Part shown: positions 1 to 5,232 of the stretch, one piece after another
Numbering within the stretch: position 1 is the stretch's first letter
How the letters are laid out: each line of letters begins with the position of its first letter
Assembly: GCA_019314425.1 (NCBI GenBank)
Contig: JAFCZI010000191.1
Span: 1-5,232, forward strand
Direction: 5' to 3'
Source: Deltaproteobacteria bacterium
Lineage (GTDB): Bacteria > Desulfobacterota > DSM-4660 > Desulfatiglandales > Desulfatiglandaceae
Length of the DNA stretch: 5,232 nucleotides
Translations under genes and position numbers: made by a program
The notes under the pieces: model-generated
Databases searched by the model: none
What the model saw: only the letters and a program-made list of their open reading frames with translations
What the model was told of the DNA's origin: nothing

Positions 1-418
1 CGGCGTGGACGCGTTATTGAGCCAATTGAAGCGGCGCTTGAAACCGGGGCCAAGGTTTTTCCCTTTGGACATGGACACCGATCAATCGGAAGCTTTCATG
101 GTATCTGAAATTATCCGGGAGAAAATTTATCAATATCTCCACCAGGAACTGCCCTATTCATGTGCCGTCACCATTTTAGAGATTGAGGATGTGCCTCAAA
201 AAAATCTGGTATCCATCGGGGCCAGAATCCATGTTGAAAGCGATTCCCAGAAAGGCATCTTCATTGGCCGTGGGGGAGGGATGATCCGGAAAATCGGTCG
301 TTCCGCCAGACTTGAACTGGAAGCGCTATTCGAAGCAAGGGTTTATCTTGATCTGTCGGTACGTTTGGAGAAAAACTGGAGCAAAGACACCCGCGCTTTG
401 AGACGATTGGGATATTGA
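1..418 (+). CDS. era: GTPase Era, C-terminal part (partial at the left edge)
   Basis: Era is a Ras-like GTPase that binds the 3' end of 16S rRNA and assists 30S subunit maturation. Only the C-terminal ~138 residues are in the window; the G domain lies upstream, so the GTG at position 5 is an internal codon and not the start (the open frame runs to the edge, beginning with the GGC codon at 2-4). The visible part matches the end of the G domain plus the KH domain: the linker with DMDTDQSEAF, the helix EIIREKIY, ELPYSCAVTI, then the KH signature SDSQKGIFIGRGGGMIRKIG, and the typical Era ending with W-x(6)-ALRRLGY. The KH GxxG loop is present as GRGG. The stop is TGA at 416-418. No T-rich intrinsic terminator follows on this strand; the hairpin just downstream works better for the opposite strand. 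Identification is firm from the conserved KH and C-terminal motifs. Confidence 0.96.
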   Translation, partial: GVDALLSQLKRRLKPGPRFFPLDMDTDQSEAFMVSEIIREKIYQYLHQELPYSCAVTILEIEDVPQKNLVSIGARIHVESDSQKGIFIGRGGGMIRKIGRSARLELEALFEARVYLDLSVRLEKNWSKDTRALRRLGY

Positions 419-445
419 GACCGGATTGCAGTGTTTGAGGGGCAT

Positions 446-477
446 AAAAAAACCAACCCCGCAAAGCGAGGTTGGTT
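446..477 (-). terminator. Strong rho-independent terminator (minus strand)
   Basis: On the - strand AACCAACCUCGC (477-466) pairs with GCGGGGUUGGUU (462-451) around a UUU loop, giving a 12-bp stem whose only non-Watson-Crick pair is U469-G459. It is followed by U residues through 446. On the + strand the same position is a C/A mismatch and no T-tract follows (CCTTAGG), so the element is built for - strand transcripts. It ends the predicted small RNA, and would also stop any readthrough from the two-component operon before it enters era in the antisense direction. Confidence 0.88.
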
Positions 478-515
478 CCTTAGGAGGAAAGAGTAATTTT
501 AGACTCTATATGACC
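446..515 (-). ncRNA. Candidate sigma-54-dependent small RNA, about 70 nt
   Basis: Predicted small RNA, not recognised as a known family. The 5' end is inferred at about 515 (a G), 12 bases after the -12 element of the sigma-54 promoter at 525-542; the 3' end is the U-tract of the terminator at 446-452. In RNA order there is a 5-bp hairpin (507-503 pairing with 490-494, loop of 8), then a CCUCCU segment at 487-482 that can form only a weak stem (UUCCU/AGGAA, 489-485 with 480-476, partly competing with the terminator stem), then a 12-bp terminator hairpin. There is no start codon in the predicted transcript, so it is unlikely to encode a peptide. CCUCCU is complementary to strong Shine-Dalgarno sequences, suggesting action on translation initiation. 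It lies directly downstream of the NtrC-type regulator gene on the same strand and convergent to era. Promoter and terminator are seen; the RNA itself is inference. Confidence 0.68.
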
Positions 516-524
516 TTTGCTACG

Positions 525-542
525 TTGCAATTAGCTTGCCAA
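525..542 (-). promoter_or_regulatory. Sigma-54 (RpoN) -24/-12 promoter
   Basis: The - strand reads TTGGCAAGCTAATTGCAA. This has the invariant GG and GC dinucleotides exactly ten bases apart, with TTGGCA at -24 and TTGCA at -12, close to the consensus TGGCAC-N5-TTGCW. GG falls at 540-539 and GC at 528-527, which places +1 at about 515. A strong terminator lies 70 bases downstream and enhancer-like sites lie upstream. No protein-coding start follows, so the product is predicted to be the small RNA. Such promoters need an ATP-hydrolysing activator; one is encoded immediately upstream. Confidence 0.82.
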
Positions 543-567
543 AAAAAACACGGGGGTGTCATTTTTT
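541..567 (-). terminator. Weak hairpin with T-tract, possible terminator of the two-component operon
   Basis: On the - strand ACAC (559-556) and GTGT (551-548) form a 4-bp stem with a CCCC loop, followed by a run of T to 541; an A6 run before the stem (567-562) can extend pairing with the T-tract past a two-base bulge. It sits about 170 bases after the response regulator stop and abuts the -24 element of the sigma-54 promoter, so it could insulate the small RNA from operon readthrough. The GC stem is short, so its strength is doubtful. The near-symmetry means it could also act weakly on era transcripts. Confidence 0.35.
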
Positions 568-570
568 CCA

Positions 571-583
571 TAACCTGTTGTTT
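571..583 (-). promoter_or_regulatory. IHF-like binding site
   Basis: The - strand AAACAACAGGTTA agrees with the IHF core consensus WATCAANNNNTTR at all but one specified position (A instead of T at position 3), with an A-rich tract (AAAAAA, 589-581 region) on the 5' side as is common for IHF sites. It lies about 56-68 bases upstream of the predicted start, between the sigma-54 promoter and the paired palindromes, which is where IHF usually bends DNA to bring an enhancer-bound activator to the polymerase. The consensus is short and degenerate, so the position is the main support. Confidence 0.4.
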
Positions 584-641
584 TTTATGGGGTGAATTCG
601 GGTTGACGATCATTCTCAGGGTCATGATGGAAAGCCGGAAT

Positions 642-659
642 AGTACAAGATTTTGTACC
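642..659. promoter_or_regulatory. Palindromic enhancer-like site 1 (proximal)
   Basis: AGTACAAGATTTTGTACC contains a perfect inverted repeat, GTACAA-N4-TTGTAC (643-648 and 653-658). Its centre is about 135 bases upstream of the predicted small-RNA start, in the usual range for an upstream activating sequence of an NtrC-type activator. It matches the second site at 719-736 at 14 of 18 positions. The natural candidate to bind it is the response regulator encoded just upstream, whose C-terminus carries a Fis-type HTH; that assignment is inference. Confidence 0.62.
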
Positions 660-718
660 CAAAATCGCCCTCAAAAAAGATTTCACATATAACCGTTTGC
701 AATGGTTGTCAATTTTGG

Positions 719-736
719 GGTACAAGACCTTTTACC
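719..736. promoter_or_regulatory. Palindromic enhancer-like site 2 (distal)
   Basis: GGTACAAGACCTTTTACC is an imperfect palindrome (mismatches at half-site position 5 and at the centre) and matches site 1 at 14 of 18 positions. The centre-to-centre spacing from site 1 is 77 bases and the centre is about 212 bases from the predicted start. It ends one base before the stop codon region of the response regulator gene. A pair of related sites is typical of enhancers where NtrC-like dimers assemble cooperatively. Confidence 0.55.
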
Positions 737-737
737 A

Positions 738-2102
738 TCATAGGGTGATGTTGTACTTTTTCATTTTGTGTTGAATCAGGCTTTTGGTAATGCCTAAACT
801 TATGGCGGCGTGGGACTGAACATTATTGGATTGGGCCAGTGCCCTTCGAACCAGCCTTTCCTCTATCTCCTCCATGGCTTTGGGCAGGGGGATGTGGGAG
901 GGGACAAATCGCTCCACATCGAATTCGGTTTCCGTATCGATGAGTGCTTTTGGCAGGTCATCCATGGTGATAACGCTACCCGTGTGCAACACCATGGCCC
1001 TCTCAATAACATTCTCCAACTCCCTGACATTTCCCGGCCACGGGTGTGCATAAAGTGCTTTCCACACTTCGGGGCGCAGCTCGATTTTCTTTTTGTGATC
1101 CCCCTCCTGAAATTTCTCAATAAAATGTTTCACGAGCAGCGGGATATCGTCGGTGCGCTCCTGAAGTGATGGCGCGTCGATGTGGATCACATTCAGACGA
1201 TAGTAGAGGTCTTCACGAAATACGCCTGTGTCCACGTCCTCTTTGATATTCCGGTTCGAAGCGGAAAGGACGCGAACATCCACTTTGATGGTCCGGGTTC
1301 CCCCCACCCGTTCAAGCTCCATTTCCTGGAGGACCCGCAAGAGTTTAACCTGAAGCGACGGCGGCATTTCCCCCACTTCGTCCAGGAATATGGTCCCCCC
1401 GTCCGCCAATTCGAACCGGCCTTTTTTCATGGCGACAGCACCCGTGAACGCGCCCTTTTCGTGCCCGAACAATTCACTCGACAGAAGGGTTTCCGTCAGT
1501 GCGCCGCAATTGATGGAAATGAGCGGTCTGTCTTTTCTCGGTCCCTGGTAGTGGATGGCTTTGGCAATGAGCTCTTTTCCGGTGCCCGATGGTCCGGTGA
1601 TGAGGACGGACGCCTTGGAATTGGAAACCTTGTCGATGAGGTCGTATACTTTCACCATCGGCTTACTTTTCCCCACCATATTGCCATATTTGAACCGATT
1701 GGAAAGGGCTTCCGTCAGGAGTTTATTATCTTTGACCAGTCGGCGGTTTTCCATGGCCTTTTTTACCGTCAGCTTGAGCTGATCATTTTCAAAGGGTTTC
1801 TGGATGTAATCGTAGGCATGCTTTTTCATGGCCTCAACCGCCATTTCGATGCTGCCAAAGGCAGTCATCATGATGACGGGGATTTCCGGATTGATTTTTT
1901 TGCATGTCTCAAGAAGTTCCATGCCGCTCATTCCGGGCATCTTCATATCCGTGATGATCAGATCGAGATCGGCTTCACGAAGGATGCTGACGGCCATTTT
2001 GGCATCCCTGGCCGTTACGATTTCGTACCCCTCAGCGCTCAGAAGCGCCTCCAGCACAACGAGGTAATTTTTTTCATCATCAACAATCAGGATGGTTTCC
2101 AT
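738..2102 (-). CDS. Sigma-54-dependent response regulator, NtrC/AtoC family
   Basis: A 454-residue cytoplasmic enhancer-binding protein with the full three-domain layout. The receiver domain (about 1-120) has the acidic pair D8/D9, phospho-acceptor D52 in TDMKMPG, T80 and K102. The AAA+ domain (about 140-370) has Walker A GPSGTGKE (170-177; the second residue is P where E is common), the sigma-54-contacting GAFTGA loop (217-222), Walker B GTIFLDE (236-242), arginine-finger region FREDLYYRL (295-303) and GNVREL (357-362). The C-terminus (about 405-454) is a Fis-type HTH ending in KMKKYNITL. With GAFTGA intact it should activate sigma-54 promoters when phosphorylated. It is the second gene after the histidine kinase, 31 bases downstream, which is its likely partner. 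The start ATG at 2102 fits the [10 protein letters not shown] opening of receiver domains; only a weak GGGA lies before it. A sigma-54 promoter and paired palindromes directly downstream are probable targets. Specific orthology is unclear, so no gene symbol is given. Confidence 0.95.
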   Translation of the reverse strand: METILIVDDEKNYLVVLEALLSAEGYEIVTARDAKMAVSILREADLDLIITDMKMPGMSGMELLETCKKINPEIPVIMMTAFGSIEMAVEAMKKHAYDYIQKPFENDQLKLTVKKAMENRRLVKDNKLLTEALSNRFKYGNMVGKSKPMVKVYDLIDKVSNSKASVLITGPSGTGKELIAKAIHYQGPRKDRPLISINCGALTETLLSSELFGHEKGAFTGAVAMKKGRFELADGGTIFLDEVGEMPPSLQVKLLRVLQEMELERVGGTRTIKVDVRVLSASNRNIKEDVDTGVFREDLYYRLNVIHIDAPSLQERTDDIPLLVKHFIEKFQEGDHKKKIELRPEVWKALYAHPWPGNVRELENVIERAMVLHTGSVITMDDLPKALIDTETEFDVERFVPSHIPLPKAMEEIEERLVRRALAQSNNVQSHAAISLGITKSLIQHKMKKYNITL

Positions 2103-2133
2103 AGTTTTCCCAAATCCGTATCAAAAATCCGGA

Positions 2134-3663
2134 TTATTTTTTTGGCAGCTGGATAAAAACCCGGGTTCCCGGTTTTCGCTCAGTGGATTCCATATGATGG
2201 CTCTCAATCCATATGCGGCCCCGGTGTCCTTCGATGATATTGCGAACAATGGAAAGACCCAGGCCGCTTCCCTTGTCTTTGGTGCTGAAAAAAGGATCGA
2301 AGATTTTTTTCAAGTCTTTTTCACGAATGCCGCCCCCGTCGTCTTCAATGGTCACCCGGTAATGATCTTTTTCTTCCGAAACGCTGACCGAAAGGGTTCC
2401 GGCGTTTTCCATGGCCTGGATGGCGTTCATGAAAATGTTTAGAAAAGAGCGGTATAGCAATTGGGGATCCGCCTTGAGAGGCAAAGGTCGATGGGGTAAA
2501 TTATCCCGCAGTAAGGTTTTTTTCGTTTCAAATTCCGTTTGCAAAAACTGTATGTTTTTGTTCAAGATTTCATCCAGGTCACACTCCTGAAAATGAGGCG
2601 CCTGCGGCCGGGCGAAATCGAGGAACTCCGTAACAATATTATTGAGTCGGCTGGATTCTTCAACAATCAGGCTTGAGAGCCGGGCCTGTGATTCATTTCC
2701 GGCTGACATGCCGCCCATCAGCTCGGCAGTGCTTCGAATAATGCCCAAGGGATTTCTGATTTCATGGGATACGCCCGCGATCATCCGGCCAAGCGCCGCC
2801 AATCGTTCCGCCTGATTCAGCTGCCCCTCCAGTTCTCGTTGCTCCCTGGCCCTTTCAGCAATGGTTTTTTCCGCTTTGTGCACGATAAACAGAAGTGCTA
2901 GAAAAATCATGCCCATGATGAGGATGGACAGCCCGAAAATCAGATACTGAAACCGAACCAGGGACTCATATGCCTCAGTAAGGTCCTGTATCAATTCAAA
3001 GACGCCCAAAACATGCCCGGTATCCCCCAGAAAAGGCCCGGGGCCCATAAATGGAATATAGGTTCGCAGTTTTTTTTCGGCCCCCGTCCGTGGAATGCCG
3101 GTACCCCAGATCCCGTCTCCCCCGGATACGAGTTTGGAGGAGTTCTGTCCCATGACCGCCTTTTTGTAACCAAGGCTCTCCCGCACCTTTTTTCCCATAA
3201 GGCTGGGATCGGTGCTGTACGCGATAACACCCTGGTTGATATCGTACATGTTCACCAGCTCGACCTTAAAGCTGTGGGTGGTGTTTCGTACGATTCGATC
3301 CATTAACGCCTGCTGCTGTTTTTCCCTTAACCGCATTTTCCCGAATTGTTGGGTTATGGGCAGCACAAAATTCTGAAAGACCTGGTGGTTCAGGTTTTCA
3401 CCCAGCAGCAGGGCGTAGGTTTCGTGGCTTTTCATCAGGATGTCTTTGGCCCGTTGCGATATGACCATGGAAAAGGGTAAGCTGAAGATGATGAAGACCA
3501 CAAAACTGGCGTAGGCGAAAAACTTAACGAGCCTGAATTGCTTTCCCTTCTTTGGCGTGTTTTGATTTAAAAGAGACATCTTTTTTTCTGCCGACTCCCC
3601 CAAAGTAGCGATGCTGCGACGGCTGGAATGGATCGGTCGGGTCCTTTTTTTCTCTGCCAGCAT
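2134..3663 (-). CDS. Membrane sensor histidine kinase with Cache-like extracytoplasmic domain, NtrB/AtoS type
   Basis: A 509-residue two-component kinase. A basic N-terminal tail precedes TM1 (about 47-68); a periplasmic sensor region (about 70-237) includes YDINQGVIAYSTDPSLMGKKVRES (shown in part: DINQGVIAYS at 141-150), a pattern typical of Cache small-molecule sensor domains; TM2 is about 239-262, followed by a charged coiled-coil linker (263-288). The HisKA domain has phospho-acceptor H300 in VSHEIRNP; the HATPase_c domain has the N box around N409/N413 (NIFMNAIQAM), G1 DDGGG (441-445), the F box FDPFFSTK (455-462) and G2 GSGLGL (465-470). All catalytic motifs are intact. It is the first gene of the operon with the NtrC-type regulator. 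The ATG at 3663 is taken as start; the ATG at 3579 (residue 29, MSLLNQ) is a reasonable alternative because both leave the TM intact and neither has a strong ribosome-binding site. The ligand cannot be told from the sequence. Confidence 0.94.
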   Translation of the reverse strand: MLAEKKRTRPIHSSRRSIATLGESAEKKMSLLNQNTPKKGKQFRLVKFFAYASFVVFIIFSLPFSMVISQRAKDILMKSHETYALLLGENLNHQVFQNFVLPITQQFGKMRLREKQQQALMDRIVRNTTHSFKVELVNMYDINQGVIAYSTDPSLMGKKVRESLGYKKAVMGQNSSKLVSGGDGIWGTGIPRTGAEKKLRTYIPFMGPGPFLGDTGHVLGVFELIQDLTEAYESLVRFQYLIFGLSILIMGMIFLALLFIVHKAEKTIAERAREQRELEGQLNQAERLAALGRMIAGVSHEIRNPLGIIRSTAELMGGMSAGNESQARLSSLIVEESSRLNNIVTEFLDFARPQAPHFQECDLDEILNKNIQFLQTEFETKKTLLRDNLPHRPLPLKADPQLLYRSFLNIFMNAIQAMENAGTLSVSVSEEKDHYRVTIEDDGGGIREKDLKKIFDPFFSTKDKGSGLGLSIVRNIIEGHRGRIWIESHHMESTERKPGTRVFIQLPKK

Positions 3664-3690
3664 TCTTGCCGGAATATGAAATTTCTGCTA

Positions 3691-3719
3691 CTTTAAGCCT
3701 TCATGCAGACCGGAGTCAA
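3691..3719 (-). promoter_or_regulatory. Possible sigma-70-type promoter of the kinase-regulator operon
   Basis: On the - strand TTGACT (3719-3714, 5 of 6 to the -35 consensus) is followed after 17 bases by TTAAAG (3696-3691), a poor -10 box. Transcription would start near 3684, about 20 bases before the kinase ATG at 3663. I found no GG-N10-GC sigma-54 motif upstream of this operon. The -10 match is weak, so this is tentative. Confidence 0.3.
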
Positions 3720-3762
3720 CTATTAGTCCCTGATCACCTGGTTGGCGGTCACAAAAAACAAG

Positions 3763-3781
3763 AAGTTCCTCAACTGAACTT
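3763..3781. repeat. Small inverted repeat in the divergent intergenic region
   Basis: AAGTTC (3763-3768) and GAACTT (3776-3781) are perfect 6-bp inverted arms with a 7-base spacer. It lies between the divergent kinase and radical SAM genes and could be an operator for either. On the - strand a T6 run follows four bases after the second arm, so it could resemble a weak terminator, but no gene on that strand lies upstream in the window to need one. Confidence 0.3.
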
Positions 3782-3804
3782 AAAACTCAAAACCTAAAAC
3801 TCAA
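3777..3804. repeat. Four imperfect heptamer tandem repeats
   Basis: Consecutive 7-base units AACTTAA, AACTCAA, AACCTAA, AACTCAA follow the pattern AAC-Y-Y-AA; units 2 and 4 are identical. The run ends 35 bases before the radical SAM start codon, in its presumed leader or promoter. It may be a minor simple-sequence expansion; whether it affects expression cannot be told. Confidence 0.6.
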
Positions 3805-3824
3805 CACGGCGGTTTTGCCGCATT

Positions 3825-3832
3825 GGAAAAGG
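3825..3832 (+). promoter_or_regulatory. Ribosome binding site of the radical SAM gene
   Basis: GGAAAAGG lies 7 bases before the ATG at 3840 and supports that start. A short GC-rich hairpin (CGGC 3807-3810 with GCCG 3817-3820) sits just upstream of it. A stem that close could influence translation, but there is no sign of a riboswitch fold. Confidence 0.5.
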
Positions 3833-3839
3833 TATCCTT

Positions 3840-5129
3840 ATGACAGCCCGAAATTTGAAACACCTTCCTTTCATGCTCTACGCAGACGGTGATGGTCGGA
3901 TTTATGAACATCCATATCTCAAAATGGCCGGGTTTTCCGGATCAACCCGCTCCCCGATTGAACCGGATGATCTCATCACCATGCCGGAATTCAGTAAGCT
4001 TTTTTATATCCCCACCTGTCCCCCTCTGGGTCTTGATCCCCACACGGGCCAGCTGGAAACCCTTTATGAAATGGACGGGGGCGGAAATTCCACGGCCTGC
4101 TTTGCGGTCGCTGTTTTTCTTGAACCGGGATTTGTCAGAACCCATCTTCCTGCAGTGGATTACAGCGGGAAATCCTTTGTGCTGCCGTCATGGGCCTATG
4201 GGGCCGTCGGTTTCAGGGATGGTGAGTACTGCTCTGCCGGGTTTGAGGTGGAGTATAATGAGCGGTGGGATCCCCGTCATTATGACGACCGGGAACTGGT
4301 TCCGGCCATTTCGGATTTTATGGAAAAAAATCCGGGCGGCCCTCTGGTCAATCATTTGACGACCTGCGCAACGGAAAACCATTGTTTTGCCGCAAAAAAT
4401 CTCTTCCTGAAAAGATGGGAAGCTCCGTTACCGGTCAGCCGAAAATGCAATGCCGCCTGCCTGGGGTGCCTTTCCCTCCAGCCGGGCGCTTCTTTTGAAG
4501 CGTCCCATGAAAGGATCCGGTTCACCCCGTCAGTGGACGAAATCGTAAATCTGGCTGTGGCACACTTAAACCATGCCCCCGATGCCATTGTGAGTTTCGG
4601 ACAAGGTTGTGAAGGGGAACCCCTTACGGAATATGAGCTGATTGCGGAAAGCATTCGAGAAATTCGAAAGCAGACCCGAAACGGCACCATCAACCTGAAT
4701 ACCAACGGCAGCTTTCCGGATCGGATTCGAAAGATTGCAGAAAGCGGACTGGATTCCATCCGCATCAGCTTGAATAGTGCCAGACCGGAATTTTATGGGG
4801 CCTACTATCGACCCAAAGGCTATGGATTTGTTGACGTGATGGATGCCATCGCCCTGTCACGGAAAATGGGACTGTATACCATGTTGAACTATCTGGTCTT
4901 TCCGGGAATTTCGGATCAGGCGGCAGAGGTGGCGGCATTAACGGCGTTGATTTCCAAAACCGGCATCAATTTTCTGCACCTTAAAAACCTCTGTATTGAC
5001 CCGGCCTTTTATCTGGAAAAAATGCCCACCACCGGTGAAAGCGGTATCGGGATGCGAAAAATGGCGGCGCGTCTGAGGGAACGTTTTCCAGACCTGACTT
5101 TAGGTTATTTTAACCAGCCGGTTCGGTAA
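3840..5129 (+). CDS. Uncharacterised radical SAM protein
   Basis: A 429-residue, probably cytoplasmic enzyme with no signal peptide or TM segments. The first ~195 residues form a domain I cannot assign, with scattered cysteines (C60, C87, C131, C176, C182). The radical SAM core starts with C203-x3-C207-x2-C210 (KCNAACLGC), which would hold the 4Fe-4S cluster that cleaves S-adenosylmethionine. It is followed by FGQGCEGEPL (253-262; a GGEP-like SAM-binding motif with an extra C257), NLNTNGS (285-291) and RISLNSA (308-314), typical strands of the partial TIM barrel. There is no evident C-terminal SPASM-type multi-cysteine domain; C385 is isolated. The substrate is unknown. It is divergent from the kinase operon, with no partner gene visible in the window. 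The start at 3840 has a Shine-Dalgarno-like GGAAAAGG before it. The family assignment is secure; a specific reaction cannot be given. Confidence 0.93.
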   Translation: MTARNLKHLPFMLYADGDGRIYEHPYLKMAGFSGSTRSPIEPDDLITMPEFSKLFYIPTCPPLGLDPHTGQLETLYEMDGGGNSTACFAVAVFLEPGFVRTHLPAVDYSGKSFVLPSWAYGAVGFRDGEYCSAGFEVEYNERWDPRHYDDRELVPAISDFMEKNPGGPLVNHLTTCATENHCFAAKNLFLKRWEAPLPVSRKCNAACLGCLSLQPGASFEASHERIRFTPSVDEIVNLAVAHLNHAPDAIVSFGQGCEGEPLTEYELIAESIREIRKQTRNGTINLNTNGSFPDRIRKIAESGLDSIRISLNSARPEFYGAYYRPKGYGFVDVMDAIALSRKMGLYTMLNYLVFPGISDQAAEVAALTALISKTGINFLHLKNLCIDPAFYLEKMPTTGESGIGMRKMAARLRERFPDLTLGYFNQPVR

Positions 5130-5185
5130 AATCGCAATATCCGGCTCGGCAATGTGTGTGAAAATCAGCCATGAATTCCATTTCT

Positions 5186-5232
5186 CTATTTCTTTTTTTC
5201 GGGAAGAAATGCCAAGAGGCTGATGGCGATTG
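5186..5232 (-). CDS. Possible C-terminal end of a convergent gene (partial)
   Basis: On the - strand an open frame enters from the right edge and ends at TAG (5188-5186), encoding only IAISLLAFLPEKKK. A hydrophobic stretch followed by a charged lysine tail resembles the end of a membrane protein. With 14 codons the call is speculative. The region 5130-5185 shows no clear terminator on either strand. Confidence 0.25.
   Translation of the reverse strand, partial: IAISLLAFLPEKKK

Larger units (their letters stand above)
642..736. repeat. Inverted repeat arms around an inner hairpin
   Basis: The similarity of the two palindromic sites extends past them in inverted orientation: GTACCCAAAAT at 655-665 is mirrored by ATTTTGGGGTAC at 712-723 (one extra G). 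Between the arms, AACCGTT (691-697) and AATGGTT (701-707) form a 7-bp hairpin with a TGC loop on the + strand (one G-T pair). Either this is a duplicated enhancer in mirror orientation, or a small palindromic or MITE-like element with inverted ends. I see no flanking target-site duplication. Confidence 0.5.

Noticed and set aside
609..628. Inverted repeat ATCAT/ATGAT between the IHF-like site and site 1 as a third activator site
   Set aside because: It has only 5-bp arms with a 10-base spacer and does not resemble GTACAA-N4-TTGTAC.
426..692. 88-codon open frame on the + strand in the 419-737 gap
   Set aside because: It runs through the terminator hairpin, the sigma-54 promoter and the palindromes, has no ribosome-binding site at a suitable distance, and its low-complexity translation resembles no protein family.
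751..756. TTGTAC as a third regulator half-site
   Set aside because: It lies in the coding end of the regulator (the KYN codons), has no matching left half, and a 6-base match is expected by chance.
1182..2156. 324-codon open frame on the + strand opposite the response regulator
   Set aside because: It is fully antisense to a gene with intact receiver, AAA+ and HTH motifs; its composition is that of a codon shadow.
3808..3823. GG-N10-GC spacing upstream of the radical SAM gene as a sigma-54 promoter
   Set aside because: The -12 side reads CCGC instead of TTGC and the -24 side lacks TGGCA; the spacing comes from a small GC-rich hairpin.
3825..3832. Pairing of the small RNA with the radical SAM ribosome-binding site
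   Set aside because: Only about five consecutive bases (GGAAA with UUUCC) pair and the CCUCCU core is not used; too weak to claim a target.
4352..4765. 137-codon open frame on the - strand inside the radical SAM gene
   Set aside because: It is antisense to the conserved CX3CX2C and GEP motif region, and no motif is visible in its own translation.

Overview
The window looks like chromosomal DNA from a Gram-negative, sigma-54-using bacterium. The best guess is a deltaproteobacterium (Desulfobacterota, perhaps the Desulfobacterales). That guess rests on the style of the proteins (Cache-type NtrB-like kinase, NtrC-type regulator, an unassigned radical SAM protein) and on a moderate GC content; no marker in the window settles the taxon.

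Layout. (1) Positions 1-418, + strand: the 3' part of era, the 16S rRNA-binding GTPase, cut by the left window edge. (2) Positions 419-737: a 319-base gap without a convincing protein gene but dense in regulatory signals, nearly all readable on the - strand. (3) Positions 738-3663, - strand: a two-gene operon for a membrane sensor histidine kinase (first gene) and a sigma-54-activating NtrC-family response regulator (second gene). (4) Positions 3664-3839: a divergent intergenic region with a possible sigma-70-type promoter for the kinase operon, a small inverted repeat and a run of heptamer repeats. (5) Positions 3840-5129, + strand: an uncharacterised radical SAM protein with a long N-terminal domain. 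(6) Positions 5130-5232: a short tail that may hold the last codons of a convergent gene.

The main discovery candidate lies in the gap just downstream of the response regulator gene. Read on the - strand, from right to left, it contains two related 18-bp palindromic sites (719-736 and 642-659), an IHF-like site (571-583), a textbook -24/-12 sigma-54 promoter (525-542, GG-N10-GC), a predicted start near 515, and a strong intrinsic terminator (446-477). Together these predict a small RNA of about 70 nt with a 5' hairpin, a CCUCCU (anti-Shine-Dalgarno-like) segment and a terminator hairpin. The gene next door encodes the kind of activator such a promoter needs, with intact GAFTGA, Walker and Fis-type HTH motifs.

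The inferred circuit is: Cache-type kinase senses a signal, phosphorylates the NtrC-like regulator, which binds the paired palindromes, activates sigma-54 RNA polymerase with help from IHF, and produces a small RNA that may act on ribosome-binding sites. The arrangement resembles cbrB-crcZ in Pseudomonas and other cases where an enhancer-binding protein drives an sRNA (QseF-GlmY, LuxO-Qrr), but I do not recognise this RNA. Sequence motifs support the circuit; there is no expression evidence here.
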